Origin: Bacteroidales bacterium
GTDB taxonomy: Bacteria; Bacteroidota; Bacteroidia; Bacteroidales; F082
Direction of reading: 5' to 3'
Assembly: GCA_013141455.1 (NCBI GenBank)
Contig: JABFQW010000027.1
Coordinates: forward strand, 39,635 to 103,634
Length of the DNA stretch: 64,000 nucleotides
Each line of letters begins with the position of its first letter. Positions within the stretch are counted from its first letter, which is position 1. A program made the translations under genes and the position numbers. The notes below the pieces were generated by a model, which made no database searches, had not been told where the DNA came from, and was given only the letters and a program-made list of their open reading frames with translations. Below are positions 44,964 to 52,635 of the stretch, piece by piece.

Positions 44964-45986
44964 TTAGTGCTTATGTTTCTGCCTTATAATTTCCTTCACA
45001 TTTTCAATTTGATCGGGAGTGCCGAGAACAAACAATTTGGCATTTTTTGCCATTACTGTTTCGCCTGGCGGGTTGATGATGTATTGTCCTTCGGGAGTTC
45101 TGAAACCAACAATATTGGCTCCGGTGAGTCGCCGGATACTCATATCATGAATAGTCCTGTCCTGGAATTCAGATGGCAAATCGGAACAAACCACTTCAAC
45201 TAAGTTAACCCCTTCATTCCCTTCGATGGATAGGTGATGGAAGAATTCGGCCAGATCGGGTTTTGCTACCAGACTCGCCATAAAAGTACCGCCGACTTTC
45301 TCGGGCATCACCACATGGGAAGCACCTGCCGTTATCAGTTTTCTTTCGGATGAGTCGTGCGATGCCCGTGAAATTATCTGTAAACCAGCATTTAAAGAGC
45401 GGGCAGTTAGCACCACATACAGGTTATCGGCATCGATAGGAAGCGTGGAAATCAAAGCGCCAGCCTTCTGTATGCCTGCCATTTCAAGGATTTCGTCTTC
45501 AGTAGCATCACCTTCAACAAAAATTACTTTCTCTTTTTCGTGCGCAACAATCAGTTCATGGCTTTTTTCGATGATAACAACTTTTTTGTTCAGCAACAGC
45601 AAATCGTGTGCGGTTTGTTGCCCGTTGCGCCCAAACCCGACAATAATGATGTGATCTTTCATTTTTGTGATTCCTCCGGTCTTTCTATTGTTTTTAAAAA
45701 ATTCTTTAATTCTTCCTTCCACCAAATAGGAAGTAATCGTGGACAACGAATAGGCAAATATGCTGAAACTGAATATGATTAGTATGATGGTAAATACTTT
45801 TCCGGGATCGGAGAGCGGATGAACTTCTTTAAAACCAACCGTGGCCACGGTTATCACTGTCATATAGGAGGCTTCGAGCAGCGTATAACCCTCAATGGCC
45901 ATATAACCGGCAATACCGGTAAATCCTATCAGCAACAGCAGACTGAGGGCAATGATAAGATTCAGATTTTGACCGGTTTTAAACAT
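44964..45986 (-). CDS. Potassium channel with RCK (TrkA) domain
   Basis: A 340-residue single-pore K+ channel of the Kch/MthK type. Two transmembrane helices (about 9-30 and 62-90) flank the pore loop with selectivity filter TVGFKE (49-54), where the canonical sequence is TVGYGD. A TrkA-N/RCK NAD-binding domain follows (IIVGFGRNGQQTAHDLL), then a TrkA-C domain at about 250-335 (EVVCSDLPSEFQDRTIHDMSIRRL). The RCK domain gates the pore in response to nucleotide, Ca2+ or membrane signals. The gene stands alone. Confidence 0.88.
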   Translation of the reverse strand: MFKTGQNLNLIIALSLLLLIGFTGIAGYMAIEGYTLLEASYMTVITVATVGFKEVHPLSDPGKVFTIILIIFSFSIFAYSLSTITSYLVEGRIKEFFKNNRKTGGITKMKDHIIIVGFGRNGQQTAHDLLLLNKKVVIIEKSHELIVAHEKEKVIFVEGDATEDEILEMAGIQKAGALISTLPIDADNLYVVLTARSLNAGLQIISRASHDSSERKLITAGASHVVMPEKVGGTFMASLVAKPDLAEFFHHLSIEGNEGVNLVEVVCSDLPSEFQDRTIHDMSIRRLTGANIVGFRTPEGQYIINPPGETVMAKNAKLFVLGTPDQIENVKEIIRQKHKH

Positions 45987-46425
45987 GCAGGTAAAGTTAA
46001 CAGAAAATGTAGCGGTTACTTATATAATTTTGATAAAATCTGAAAATTGGTTAATGACTGCGGTAATCATATTCATCGAAAACCAATAAACGGAAACTAA
46101 CCAAGTCATTTACATTTCGCTGATCCCTGAGGCTGATTTTTCGTTGTAGCTTAAATAAATCAAAATTGAGCCCACTCCGAAAACTGACAAGAGAAGAAAT
46201 GCCACCAAAACTCCAAGACTCTAATGTACACCAAAACCTCACAATCAATGTTTTACCTTTGGTGAGATTTGGTGTTTTTGCGATTTGGTGGCAATATTTG
46301 ACTTTTCGTAGAGGACTCAAAATTTAAGCTTAAATCTCTCCTGATGTGAGCCATATTTGCATACATAATGAGCTTTATTTTATAAAACAAGATTATGCCG
46401 GACGAAAAAAACTGCGGTTATCTTT
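45987..46425. other. 439-base gap with TTTGGTGGC inverted repeat
   Basis: No gene that I can support; the 89-codon frame on the minus strand is not protein-like. An imperfect inverted repeat has GCCACCAAA at 46201-46209 and TTTGGTGGC at 46284-46292, with further TTTGGTG copies in between (46257-46274). Similar TTGGTG/CACCAA-rich spacers are common in Bacteroidota genomes. Confidence 0.5.
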
Positions 46426-48345
46426 TTACTCCCCCGGAAAAACCTTCTTTTCGGCCAGATAATGCATAATCTGTTCTGCATCAGGTGTTTCTTTCGAAGC
46501 ATCGAAGATCAGTTGAGCCGTTTCCGGAATTTCAAATATTTCGTCGGCGCCTGGCAGGTTACGCAATTCACCTTTCTCAACCTTCAGATATAAATCGGGT
46601 TTGTTGTTGCGGCAATAATCAATTCCTGCGCTCATCAAAACCAGATGGAAGCGTTCATTACCAATGATTTCACTTATTTTCCGGCGGATCGATTCAGTAG
46701 GCGAAATGAAAGAAGCAATGACAATGATTCCCTGATCGTTCAGCAACTTGCACATATGGGCCACACGACGCAGATGTTCGGCACGATCAGCCGGTGAATA
46801 GTCGAGTTCGCGCGATAATCCTGCGCGAACGGTGCTGCCTTCGAGCAAAACCACAGTGGCTCCGCTGTCGAACAAACGACGTTCGAGGTGATAAGCCAGC
46901 ATATTTTTTCCGCTACCGTGAAGTCCGGTGATCCAGATGGTTACTCCTTTTTGCTGATAACGTTTTTCGAGTTCATCGCGTCCTATCAGGCTCTGGCCAC
47001 TATCGATCATGCGGCGTGTTTCGGGGTCGGTGATGCGCGAAGGTATGTCGTTGGTATTCAGTTTATCGATGATCATCCCCACGGCTGAGGTGTTATGCGT
47101 GATGGGATCAATCAGGATAAAAGAACCGGTACTGTGATTTTTATGGTAAGGATCAAAAAAGAGCGGTTTGTTGGTGGTGATCACCACACGACCAATCTCA
47201 TTCAGCGAAAATGCTTCACAATCTGATTGTTGCAAAGTATTTACGTCCACCCGGTATTTGATCGAATCGAGCCTTGCACGCGAAGTATTGGCACTGTGCT
47301 TGATAAAAAACTGGGTGTTCGGATCCATTTTCTTTTCGTCCATCCAAACGAGCATGGCCTCAAACTGTCGTTCAAAGCGAGGCTGATTATCAGGATGAGT
47401 AAGCATATCCCCGCGTGACACATCGATCTCATCGGCCAGCGTGATGGTAACGGATTGCGGAGGAAACGCATAATCAGCAGTTCCGTTGGAAGTGATGATT
47501 TCGGTTACTATCGATTTTTTCCGCGAAGGTAAAGCCATCAGTTCGTCACCTTTTCGTACAATTCCTGAAGCTATTTTACCCGAAAATCCCCTGAAATCGA
47601 GACTTGGCCGAAGCACATATTGAATAGGGAATCGCAGGTCTTCAAAATTCCGGTCGGAAACAACATGTACGGTTTCCAGAAACTCAAGCAGACATTTGCC
47701 ATGATACCAGGGCATATTGTCAGAGTTTTCAACCACATTCTCACCTTTGAGTGCCGAAAGCGGAATGAAAGTGATATCAGGAATAGAGAGTGTAGTAGTA
47801 AATGACTTATAATCAGTACAAATCTGATCGAAAACATTTTGGCTGTATTCCATCAGATCCATCTTGTTCACTGCTACAACCACGTGTTTAATGCCGAGCA
47901 ATGAAACCAGAAAAGTGTGTCGTTTGGTTTGGGTGATCACCCCTTTGCGCGCATCGATCAGGATGATGGCTAAGTTTGCCGTGCTGGCGCCGGTGACCAT
48001 GTTCCGGGTATATTGTTCGTGGCCGGGTGTGTCGGCAATGATGAATTTTCGTTTGCTGGTCGAGAAATAACGATAGGCCACATCAATGGTGATTCCCTGT
48101 TCACGTTCGGCTTTTAAACCATCCAACAACAGGGCATAATCGATGGCTTCACCCGCATGACCCATGCGTTTGCTGTCGCGTTCAAGGGCTGAAAGCTGGT
48201 CCTCATAAATCTTTTTACTGTCGAACAATAAACGTCCGATCAGTGTCGATTTGCCGTCGTCAACCGATCCGGCAGTTAACAAACGAAGCAGATCTTTTCG
48301 CTGATCCTGATCGAGAAAATGGTTTATATCGAGGTTTGTGTTCAT
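46426..48345 (-). CDS. cysN: CysN-CysC fusion: sulfate adenylyltransferase GTPase / APS kinase
   Basis: A 639-residue fusion. Residues 15-440 are CysN, the GTPase subunit of ATP sulfurylase (P-loop [32 protein letters not shown]) with EF-Tu-like barrels. Residues 465-639 are an APS kinase domain (GLHGSGKN at 474-481, [24 protein letters not shown]). In this Walker A the Ser/Thr after Lys is Asn481, which normally coordinates Mg2+, so kinase activity is in doubt. CysD is encoded just upstream (80 bases, filled with short repeats). Confidence 0.92.
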   Translation of the reverse strand: MNTNLDINHFLDQDQRKDLLRLLTAGSVDDGKSTLIGRLLFDSKKIYEDQLSALERDSKRMGHAGEAIDYALLLDGLKAEREQGITIDVAYRYFSTSKRKFIIADTPGHEQYTRNMVTGASTANLAIILIDARKGVITQTKRHTFLVSLLGIKHVVVAVNKMDLMEYSQNVFDQICTDYKSFTTTLSIPDITFIPLSALKGENVVENSDNMPWYHGKCLLEFLETVHVVSDRNFEDLRFPIQYVLRPSLDFRGFSGKIASGIVRKGDELMALPSRKKSIVTEIITSNGTADYAFPPQSVTITLADEIDVSRGDMLTHPDNQPRFERQFEAMLVWMDEKKMDPNTQFFIKHSANTSRARLDSIKYRVDVNTLQQSDCEAFSLNEIGRVVITTNKPLFFDPYHKNHSTGSFILIDPITHNTSAVGMIIDKLNTNDIPSRITDPETRRMIDSGQSLIGRDELEKRYQQKGVTIWITGLHGSGKNMLAYHLERRLFDSGATVVLLEGSTVRAGLSRELDYSPADRAEHLRRVAHMCKLLNDQGIIVIASFISPTESIRRKISEIIGNERFHLVLMSAGIDYCRNNKPDLYLKVEKGELRNLPGADEIFEIPETAQLIFDASKETPDAEQIMHYLAEKKVFPGE

Positions 48346-48389
48346 GTTTAATGTTTCAGGTTCAAAATTGTTTTAGGAGTTTCGTTATA

Positions 48390-48421
48390 ACTTTAGATCA
48401 CTCCGCACTTTAGATCACTCC
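48390..48421. repeat. Two copies of ACTTTAGATCACTCC between cysD and cysN
   Basis: Direct copies at 48390-48404 and 48407-48421, 17 bases apart. The reverse complement of the same 15-mer occurs at 41893-41907. They lie in the only gap of the cysD-cysN operon, directly after the cysD stop on the minus strand. Confidence 0.7.
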
Positions 48422-48425
48422 TCAC

Positions 48426-49361
48426 TTAAAAATAGCCTTCCCTTTTCTTCTGTTCCATACTACCCTCCTGATCAAAATCGATGACACGGGTTGTGCGTTC
48501 ACTTTTGGTAACCGTCATCATTTCTTCAACAATTTTTTCTATCGTATCTGCCTCCGATTCAATGGCTCCGGTGAGCGGATAGCAACCGAGTGTTCTGAAC
48601 CTGACCATCCGCATTTTCACTTTCGCAACCATATCGGCCGGCATCCGTTTATCGTCAACCATGATAAGGTTACCATCCACTTCAACTATGGGGCGTTCTT
48701 TAGCAAAATATAACGGAACAATCGGAATATTTTCCAAACGGATATATTGCCAGATATCGAGTTCAGTCCAGTTACTGATTGGGAAAACGCGGATCGATTC
48801 GCCTTTGTGAACGCGGGTATTGTAAATATCCCACAATTCAGGCCGCTGGTTTTTTGGATCCCATTGGTGAAATTTATCGCGGAAACTGAAGATGCGTTCC
48901 TTGGCCCTCGATTTCTCTTCATCACGCCTGGCACCGCCGAAAGCAGCATCAAAGCGGTGTTTGTCTAAGGCCTGCAACAAAGCCTGGGTTTTCATCACAT
49001 CGGTATGCACCTTGCTGCCGTGTGTGAAAGGTCCGATACCAGAATCAAAGCCTTCTTTATTATATTCCACAATCAGATCCCAGTTGTTCTCTCTGGTGTA
49101 TTTTTCACGAAACTCGATCATTTCCTGAAACTTCCATTTACTGTCGATGTGCATGAGCGGAAAAGGTACCTTTCCAGGGTAAAAAGCCTTTTCGGCCAGC
49201 CGGACCATCACGCTCGAATCCTTGCCTATTGAATACAGCATGACAGGCTTTTCAAACTCTGAAGCCACTTCGCGGATGATATAAATTGCCTCTGCCTCAA
49301 GTTCCCGCAGGTTGTTGATAGTGTAGTTATTCAGTTGTTCGGCCACTTTCCGGTTTTTCAT
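48426..49361 (-). CDS. cysD: Sulfate adenylyltransferase subunit CysD
   Basis: A 311-residue PP-loop ATPase ([20 protein letters not shown]) that adenylates sulfate to APS with the GTPase subunit CysN. The family-typical [14 protein letters not shown] and [15 protein letters not shown] are present. It is the partner of the CysNC fusion downstream. No cysH, cysI or sulfate permease is seen nearby, so whether APS goes to reduction or to sulfation cannot be read here. Confidence 0.94.
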   Translation of the reverse strand: MKNRKVAEQLNNYTINNLRELEAEAIYIIREVASEFEKPVMLYSIGKDSSVMVRLAEKAFYPGKVPFPLMHIDSKWKFQEMIEFREKYTRENNWDLIVEYNKEGFDSGIGPFTHGSKVHTDVMKTQALLQALDKHRFDAAFGGARRDEEKSRAKERIFSFRDKFHQWDPKNQRPELWDIYNTRVHKGESIRVFPISNWTELDIWQYIRLENIPIVPLYFAKERPIVEVDGNLIMVDDKRMPADMVAKVKMRMVRFRTLGCYPLTGAIESEADTIEKIVEEMMTVTKSERTTRVIDFDQEGSMEQKKREGYF

Positions 49362-49449
49362 ACAAAGAAAGCAAAAAAAGCCATATCATTCGCAAATACA
49401 GAAGGTCTGGTGTTCAGATTAAATGTCTGATCCGGATAAATTCAGCGTA

Positions 49450-50250
49450 TTAACTTGTTTTTGAATACGCGATAAAGGAAGGATTGAGGAGATTTATTTT
49501 GTTGTATGACAATTCCAGTGCTGTGTTTTCGGCCAACACCAATTTTCCACCCGATGCATTTACAAGAGCATGTCCTGCAGCGGTATCCCATTCCGAGGTT
49601 GGACCAAATCGTGGGTAACAATCGGCAGTACCTTCGGCAATCATACAGAGTTTTAGCGAGCTTCCTTTCGATACGATTTCGATTTTTGAATGCTGCAACA
49701 CAAGATTTTCGATGAACAAATTTGTTTCAGCATGTTGGTGCGAACGACTCGAAACCAAGATTAATCCTATGTGCTGTTTTAGTAAAGGAAGTTTTGTCGA
49801 ATTTTCGATAAGTTTATCCATTGATTCACAATCAATCAATTGTTTCTCAGCCTTTTCAATTTTGAAAGCTTCCCTCCTATTACAGAAATATAGCAAATCG
49901 ATAGTTGGTGCATAAATTACGCCAACAACAGGTTTATTGTTCTCGATCAATGCGATGTTGACTGTAAATTCACCATTACGATTTACAAATTCCTTTGTGC
50001 CATCAAGAGGATCTACCAACCAATATTGTTTCCAGTGTTGCCTGATTTCATGGTCAATCATCTCCCCTTCCTCGCTCAAAACGGGCAGATTGGTCGATTT
50101 CATGGCTTCGCGGATGATATCATCAGCACGGCGATCGGCAAGGGTGAGCGGACTTTTATCCTCCTTGAAATCAACATCAAAATTGGTTTGATAGACTTCG
50201 AGAATGGCCTTACCGGCTAAGATGGAAGCTTTGATGGCTTTTAGTAGCAT
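49450..50250 (-). CDS. cysQ: 3'(2'),5'-bisphosphate nucleotidase CysQ
   Basis: About 266 residues of the inositol monophosphatase superfamily. Metal-binding motifs are SEEGEMID (Glu), VDPLDGTKEFVNRNGEFTVNIA and WDTAAGHALV (catalytic Asp). It hydrolyses PAP, the by-product of PAPS use, which suggests that PAPS is made. The start MLLKAIKAS at 50250 is chosen over an 11-codon upstream extension because it matches the family and leaves the tRNA terminator free. 88 bases separate it from cysD. Confidence 0.92.
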   Translation of the reverse strand: MLLKAIKASILAGKAILEVYQTNFDVDFKEDKSPLTLADRRADDIIREAMKSTNLPVLSEEGEMIDHEIRQHWKQYWLVDPLDGTKEFVNRNGEFTVNIALIENNKPVVGVIYAPTIDLLYFCNRREAFKIEKAEKQLIDCESMDKLIENSTKLPLLKQHIGLILVSSRSHQHAETNLFIENLVLQHSKIEIVSKGSSLKLCMIAEGTADCYPRFGPTSEWDTAAGHALVNASGGKLVLAENTALELSYNKINLLNPSFIAYSKTS

Positions 50251-50281
50251 AGCTTTAGTTATAAGTTCAAGTTCCAGAAAC

Positions 50282-50308
50282 AAAAAAAGTGTGATTGCTC
50301 ACACTTTT
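50282..50308 (-). terminator. Terminator of tRNA-Cys
   Basis: Perfect 10-bp stem (AAAAGTGTGA at 50285-50294 against 50299-50308) with a 4-base loop, followed on the minus strand by a run of seven U. It lies between tRNA-Cys and cysQ. Confidence 0.8.
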
Positions 50309-50323
50309 CTTTGATCTGTTTTG

Positions 50324-50394
50324 AGGTTTCGAGCGGATTCGAACCGCTGTACACGGTTTTGCAGACCGCTGCCTAACCACTCGGCCACGAAACC
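50324..50394 (-). tRNA. tRNA-Cys (GCA)
   Basis: On the minus strand a complete cloverleaf: 7-bp acceptor GGTTTCG/CGAAACC, D-arm with GAGTGGTTAGGC, anticodon loop CTGCAAA with anticodon GCA, T-arm AGCGG-TTCGAAT-CCGCT, and discriminator U, the expected cysteine identity base. CCA is not encoded. It has its own promoter box and terminator, beside the sulfur assimilation genes. Confidence 0.95.
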
Positions 50395-50412
50395 CTGAGT
50401 GTTTTGGGAGTG

Positions 50413-50420
50413 CAAAGATA
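50413..50420 (-). promoter_or_regulatory. -7 box of tRNA-Cys
   Basis: Minus-strand TATCTTTG, full consensus match, 19 bases before the tRNA 5-prime end. Confidence 0.6.
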
Positions 50421-50436
50421 ATTTGTTTCAGCTAAT

Positions 50437-50631
50437 TCACAAATTCTTTTGTTCTGCTTTTTCATTTAACTCACGTAAACAATTCGGACACAAGCAGCTA
50501 TTATACATTTCTTCAATTTGCTGAAGCACCAGAATCGATGTGCTCACTTCGTAACACCAGCATTTTGCTGATTTACTGCAATGAAACGCAGCGCCACAAC
50601 GTGGGCAGATATCCGGGTCAATTATTTTCAT
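50437..50631 (-). CDS. Cysteine-rich CWC family protein
   Basis: A 64-residue protein with eight cysteines in CxxC-type pairs (CPRCGAAFHC, KCWCYEV, CLCPNC). The KCWC motif gives the CWC family its name. It probably binds zinc. It overlaps the end of folB by an ATGA, so it is translated with it, although a link with pterin chemistry is not known. Confidence 0.85.
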   Translation of the reverse strand: MKIIDPDICPRCGAAFHCSKSAKCWCYEVSTSILVLQQIEEMYNSCLCPNCLRELNEKAEQKNL

Positions 50632-50978
50632 CCTTCGAGTGTTACACTTACGAAATCCATTTTGCCACCCAAAGGCGGATTCATCTTACGTACTTTGATG
50701 GTGGCGTGTTTCACCGCCGGAAAATGTGACCTGACGGTGGTCAGAATTCTTCTGCCAACATGCTCAAGTAACTTCGAATTTACCATCATCTCTTTTTTAA
50801 CAACCTGATATACTGTGAGGTAATTTACGGTGTCGTGTAAGGCATCCGATTGTTCTGCTGTTGAGGTATCCACATCAAGAAACAAATCAACGATAAACCG
50901 TGTACCAATGATTTGCTCCTCGGCGAAGCAGCCATGATACGCATGAAATTCCATACCTTCTATTGAGATTGTTGACAT
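50628..50978 (-). CDS. folB: Dihydroneopterin aldolase FolB
   Basis: About 116 residues: ISIEGMEFHAYHGCFAEEQ at the start (the GxxxxxxHG active-site region), VNYLTVYQVVKKEM, ATIKVRKMNPPLGG near the end. It cleaves dihydroneopterin to hydroxymethyl-dihydropterin in folate synthesis. The ATG at 50978 is chosen over a long upstream extension that overlaps gltX. It lies 46 bases after gltX. Confidence 0.92.
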   Translation of the reverse strand: MSTISIEGMEFHAYHGCFAEEQIIGTRFIVDLFLDVDTSTAEQSDALHDTVNYLTVYQVVKKEMMVNSKLLEHVGRRILTTVRSHFPAVKHATIKVRKMNPPLGGKMDFVSVTLEG

Positions 50979-51024
50979 AATTTTTAATTGTGATAAAATA
51001 GCTGATTTGTATAGAACTAAATTT

Positions 51025-52536
51025 TCAAATTCTTTCAATTCCGTTTTTAATACGCAAAATAGTTTCTTCTTTTCCTGTAATCTCCATAATATCACCCAAA
51101 TGCGGGCCTTTGGCAGCTCCAACAAGCAACAACCGTAAGGCGTTCATGATAGCGCCCATACCGAATTGGTTCTCTTCTAACCATGCTTTAATCGCCTGAT
51201 CGATAATCGGCGCTTCAAACGGTTCAATCGTTGCCAGCAGATTGGCCAGACTTTTCATTTGTTCAGCGCTTTGCTCGTTCCAGCGTTTTTTAACAACCTG
51301 TTCGTCATAACTTTGCGGTGCTTCGAAAAAGAAATACGTCTCGTTCCATAGGTCTTTTACAAACTGAACCCGTTCTTTCACCAATGACATAATCTTTACC
51401 AGTTTTTCGTCAGCGATCTGAATGTTTTTTGCATGCAGAATCTGGTTAAATTCTTCAGCAACAGCTTCATCCGACTTTTTGATAAGGTATTGATGGTTGA
51501 ACCATTTTGTTTTTTCAGGGTCGAATTTCGAGCCCGACTTCCCTACCCTGTCCAATGAAAACGCTTCAATCAGTTCGTCCATACTGAATATTTCCTGCTC
51601 AGTTCCTGGATTCCAGCCTAACAAGGCCAGCATGTTAACGAAGGCATCGGGGTAATAGCCTGATTCTTTGTAACCACTCGATTTTTCACCGCTCAAGGGA
51701 TCGATCCAATCAATGGGGAAAACCGGAAATCCAAGGCGATCACCATCGCGTTTACTAAGTTTCCCGTTTCCATCAGGTTTCAAAAGCAAAGGCAAATGCG
51801 CAAATTCGGGCGCTTCCCAGCCAAATGCCTGATACAATAAGATATGCAGCGGCAATGATGGTAACCACTCTTCACCGCGAATGACATGGCTTATTTCCAT
51901 CAGATGATCGTCAACAATGTTTGCCAGATGATAGGTAGGCATACCATCCGATTTGAACAATACTTTGTCGTCGAGCGATTCAGTCTGTACAACCACTTTT
52001 CCGCGAATGATATCATGCATCACTACTTCAGTATGCTCAGGAATAAGAAAACGAACCACATGTGGCACTTCTTCCTGTAAAAGTTTTTCAACTTCCTGTT
52101 TACTTAGTGTCAGGCTATTACGTAAGTTTTTTCTGCTTTCAGCATTATAGGTGAAAATTTTCTTACCTGCTTCAGCCTCCTTGCGGTTTTGCTCCAATTC
52201 GTCTGGTATATCAAAAGCGTAATAGGCATTACCAGAGGTGATCAACTGATCGCTGTATTGCTTATAAAGTTCTTTGCGTTCGCTCTGGCGATATGGCGCA
52301 TGAGGGCCACCAATCGTTACACTTTCGTCGAACTCGATGCCACACCACTGCAAGGATTCAATGATATAGTTTTCAGCGCCTTCAACAAAGCGTGCCTGAT
52401 CGGTATCTTCGACACGTAAAATCATGGTTCCGTTGTTTTTACGGGCGAAAAGATAATTATACAAAGCGGTTCTCACACCACCAATGTGAAGCGGTCCGGT
52501 TGGACTTGGTGCGAATCGTACGCGAATTTTTTTCAT
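51025..52536 (-). CDS. gltX: Glutamyl-tRNA synthetase
   Basis: About 503 residues of the class I enzyme: RFAPSPTGPLHIGG (the HIGH motif as HIGG, residues 17-20) and KLSKRD (259-264, the KMSKS equivalent). It charges tRNA-Glu. The start at 52536 gives the standard M-K-K-I-R-V-R-F-A-P N-terminus; longer frames have no support and would overlap the -7 box. HipA-type kinases phosphorylate this enzyme in E. coli, which is of interest because a hipBST locus is in the same window. Confidence 0.95.
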   Translation of the reverse strand: MKKIRVRFAPSPTGPLHIGGVRTALYNYLFARKNNGTMILRVEDTDQARFVEGAENYIIESLQWCGIEFDESVTIGGPHAPYRQSERKELYKQYSDQLITSGNAYYAFDIPDELEQNRKEAEAGKKIFTYNAESRKNLRNSLTLSKQEVEKLLQEEVPHVVRFLIPEHTEVVMHDIIRGKVVVQTESLDDKVLFKSDGMPTYHLANIVDDHLMEISHVIRGEEWLPSLPLHILLYQAFGWEAPEFAHLPLLLKPDGNGKLSKRDGDRLGFPVFPIDWIDPLSGEKSSGYKESGYYPDAFVNMLALLGWNPGTEQEIFSMDELIEAFSLDRVGKSGSKFDPEKTKWFNHQYLIKKSDEAVAEEFNQILHAKNIQIADEKLVKIMSLVKERVQFVKDLWNETYFFFEAPQSYDEQVVKKRWNEQSAEQMKSLANLLATIEPFEAPIIDQAIKAWLEENQFGMGAIMNALRLLLVGAAKGPHLGDIMEITGKEETILRIKNGIERI

Positions 52537-52551
52537 AATTTCGAATTTGTG

Positions 52552-52559
52552 CAAAGATA
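52552..52559 (-). promoter_or_regulatory. -7 box of gltX
   Basis: Minus-strand TATCTTTG, 15 bases before the ATG, leaving a very short leader. It lies directly after the terminator hairpin of the aminopeptidase gene. Confidence 0.6.
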
Positions 52560-52585
52560 CAACTTTGGCCAACTTCCTGAAACAA

Positions 52586-52614
52586 CAAAGGCTTCTGCAT
52601 TGCAAAAGCCTTTG
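52586..52614 (-). terminator. Hairpin after M1 aminopeptidase gene
   Basis: Stem CAAAGGCTT (52586-52594) / AAGCCTTTG (52606-52614) with an 11-base loop, 22 bases after the aminopeptidase stop on the minus strand. Only a weak T-run follows. Confidence 0.6.
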
Positions 52615-52635
52615 ATAGAATGTGTTACATAGATA

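Noticed and set aside
44795-44989. 64-codon frame through the tandem repeat
   Set aside because: It is a by-product of the 41-bp repeat; the period is not a multiple of three, so the copies are read in different frames.
46051-46320. 89-codon minus-strand frame beside the K+ channel
   Set aside because: It runs through an inverted-repeat region and its composition and lack of any motif do not suggest a protein.
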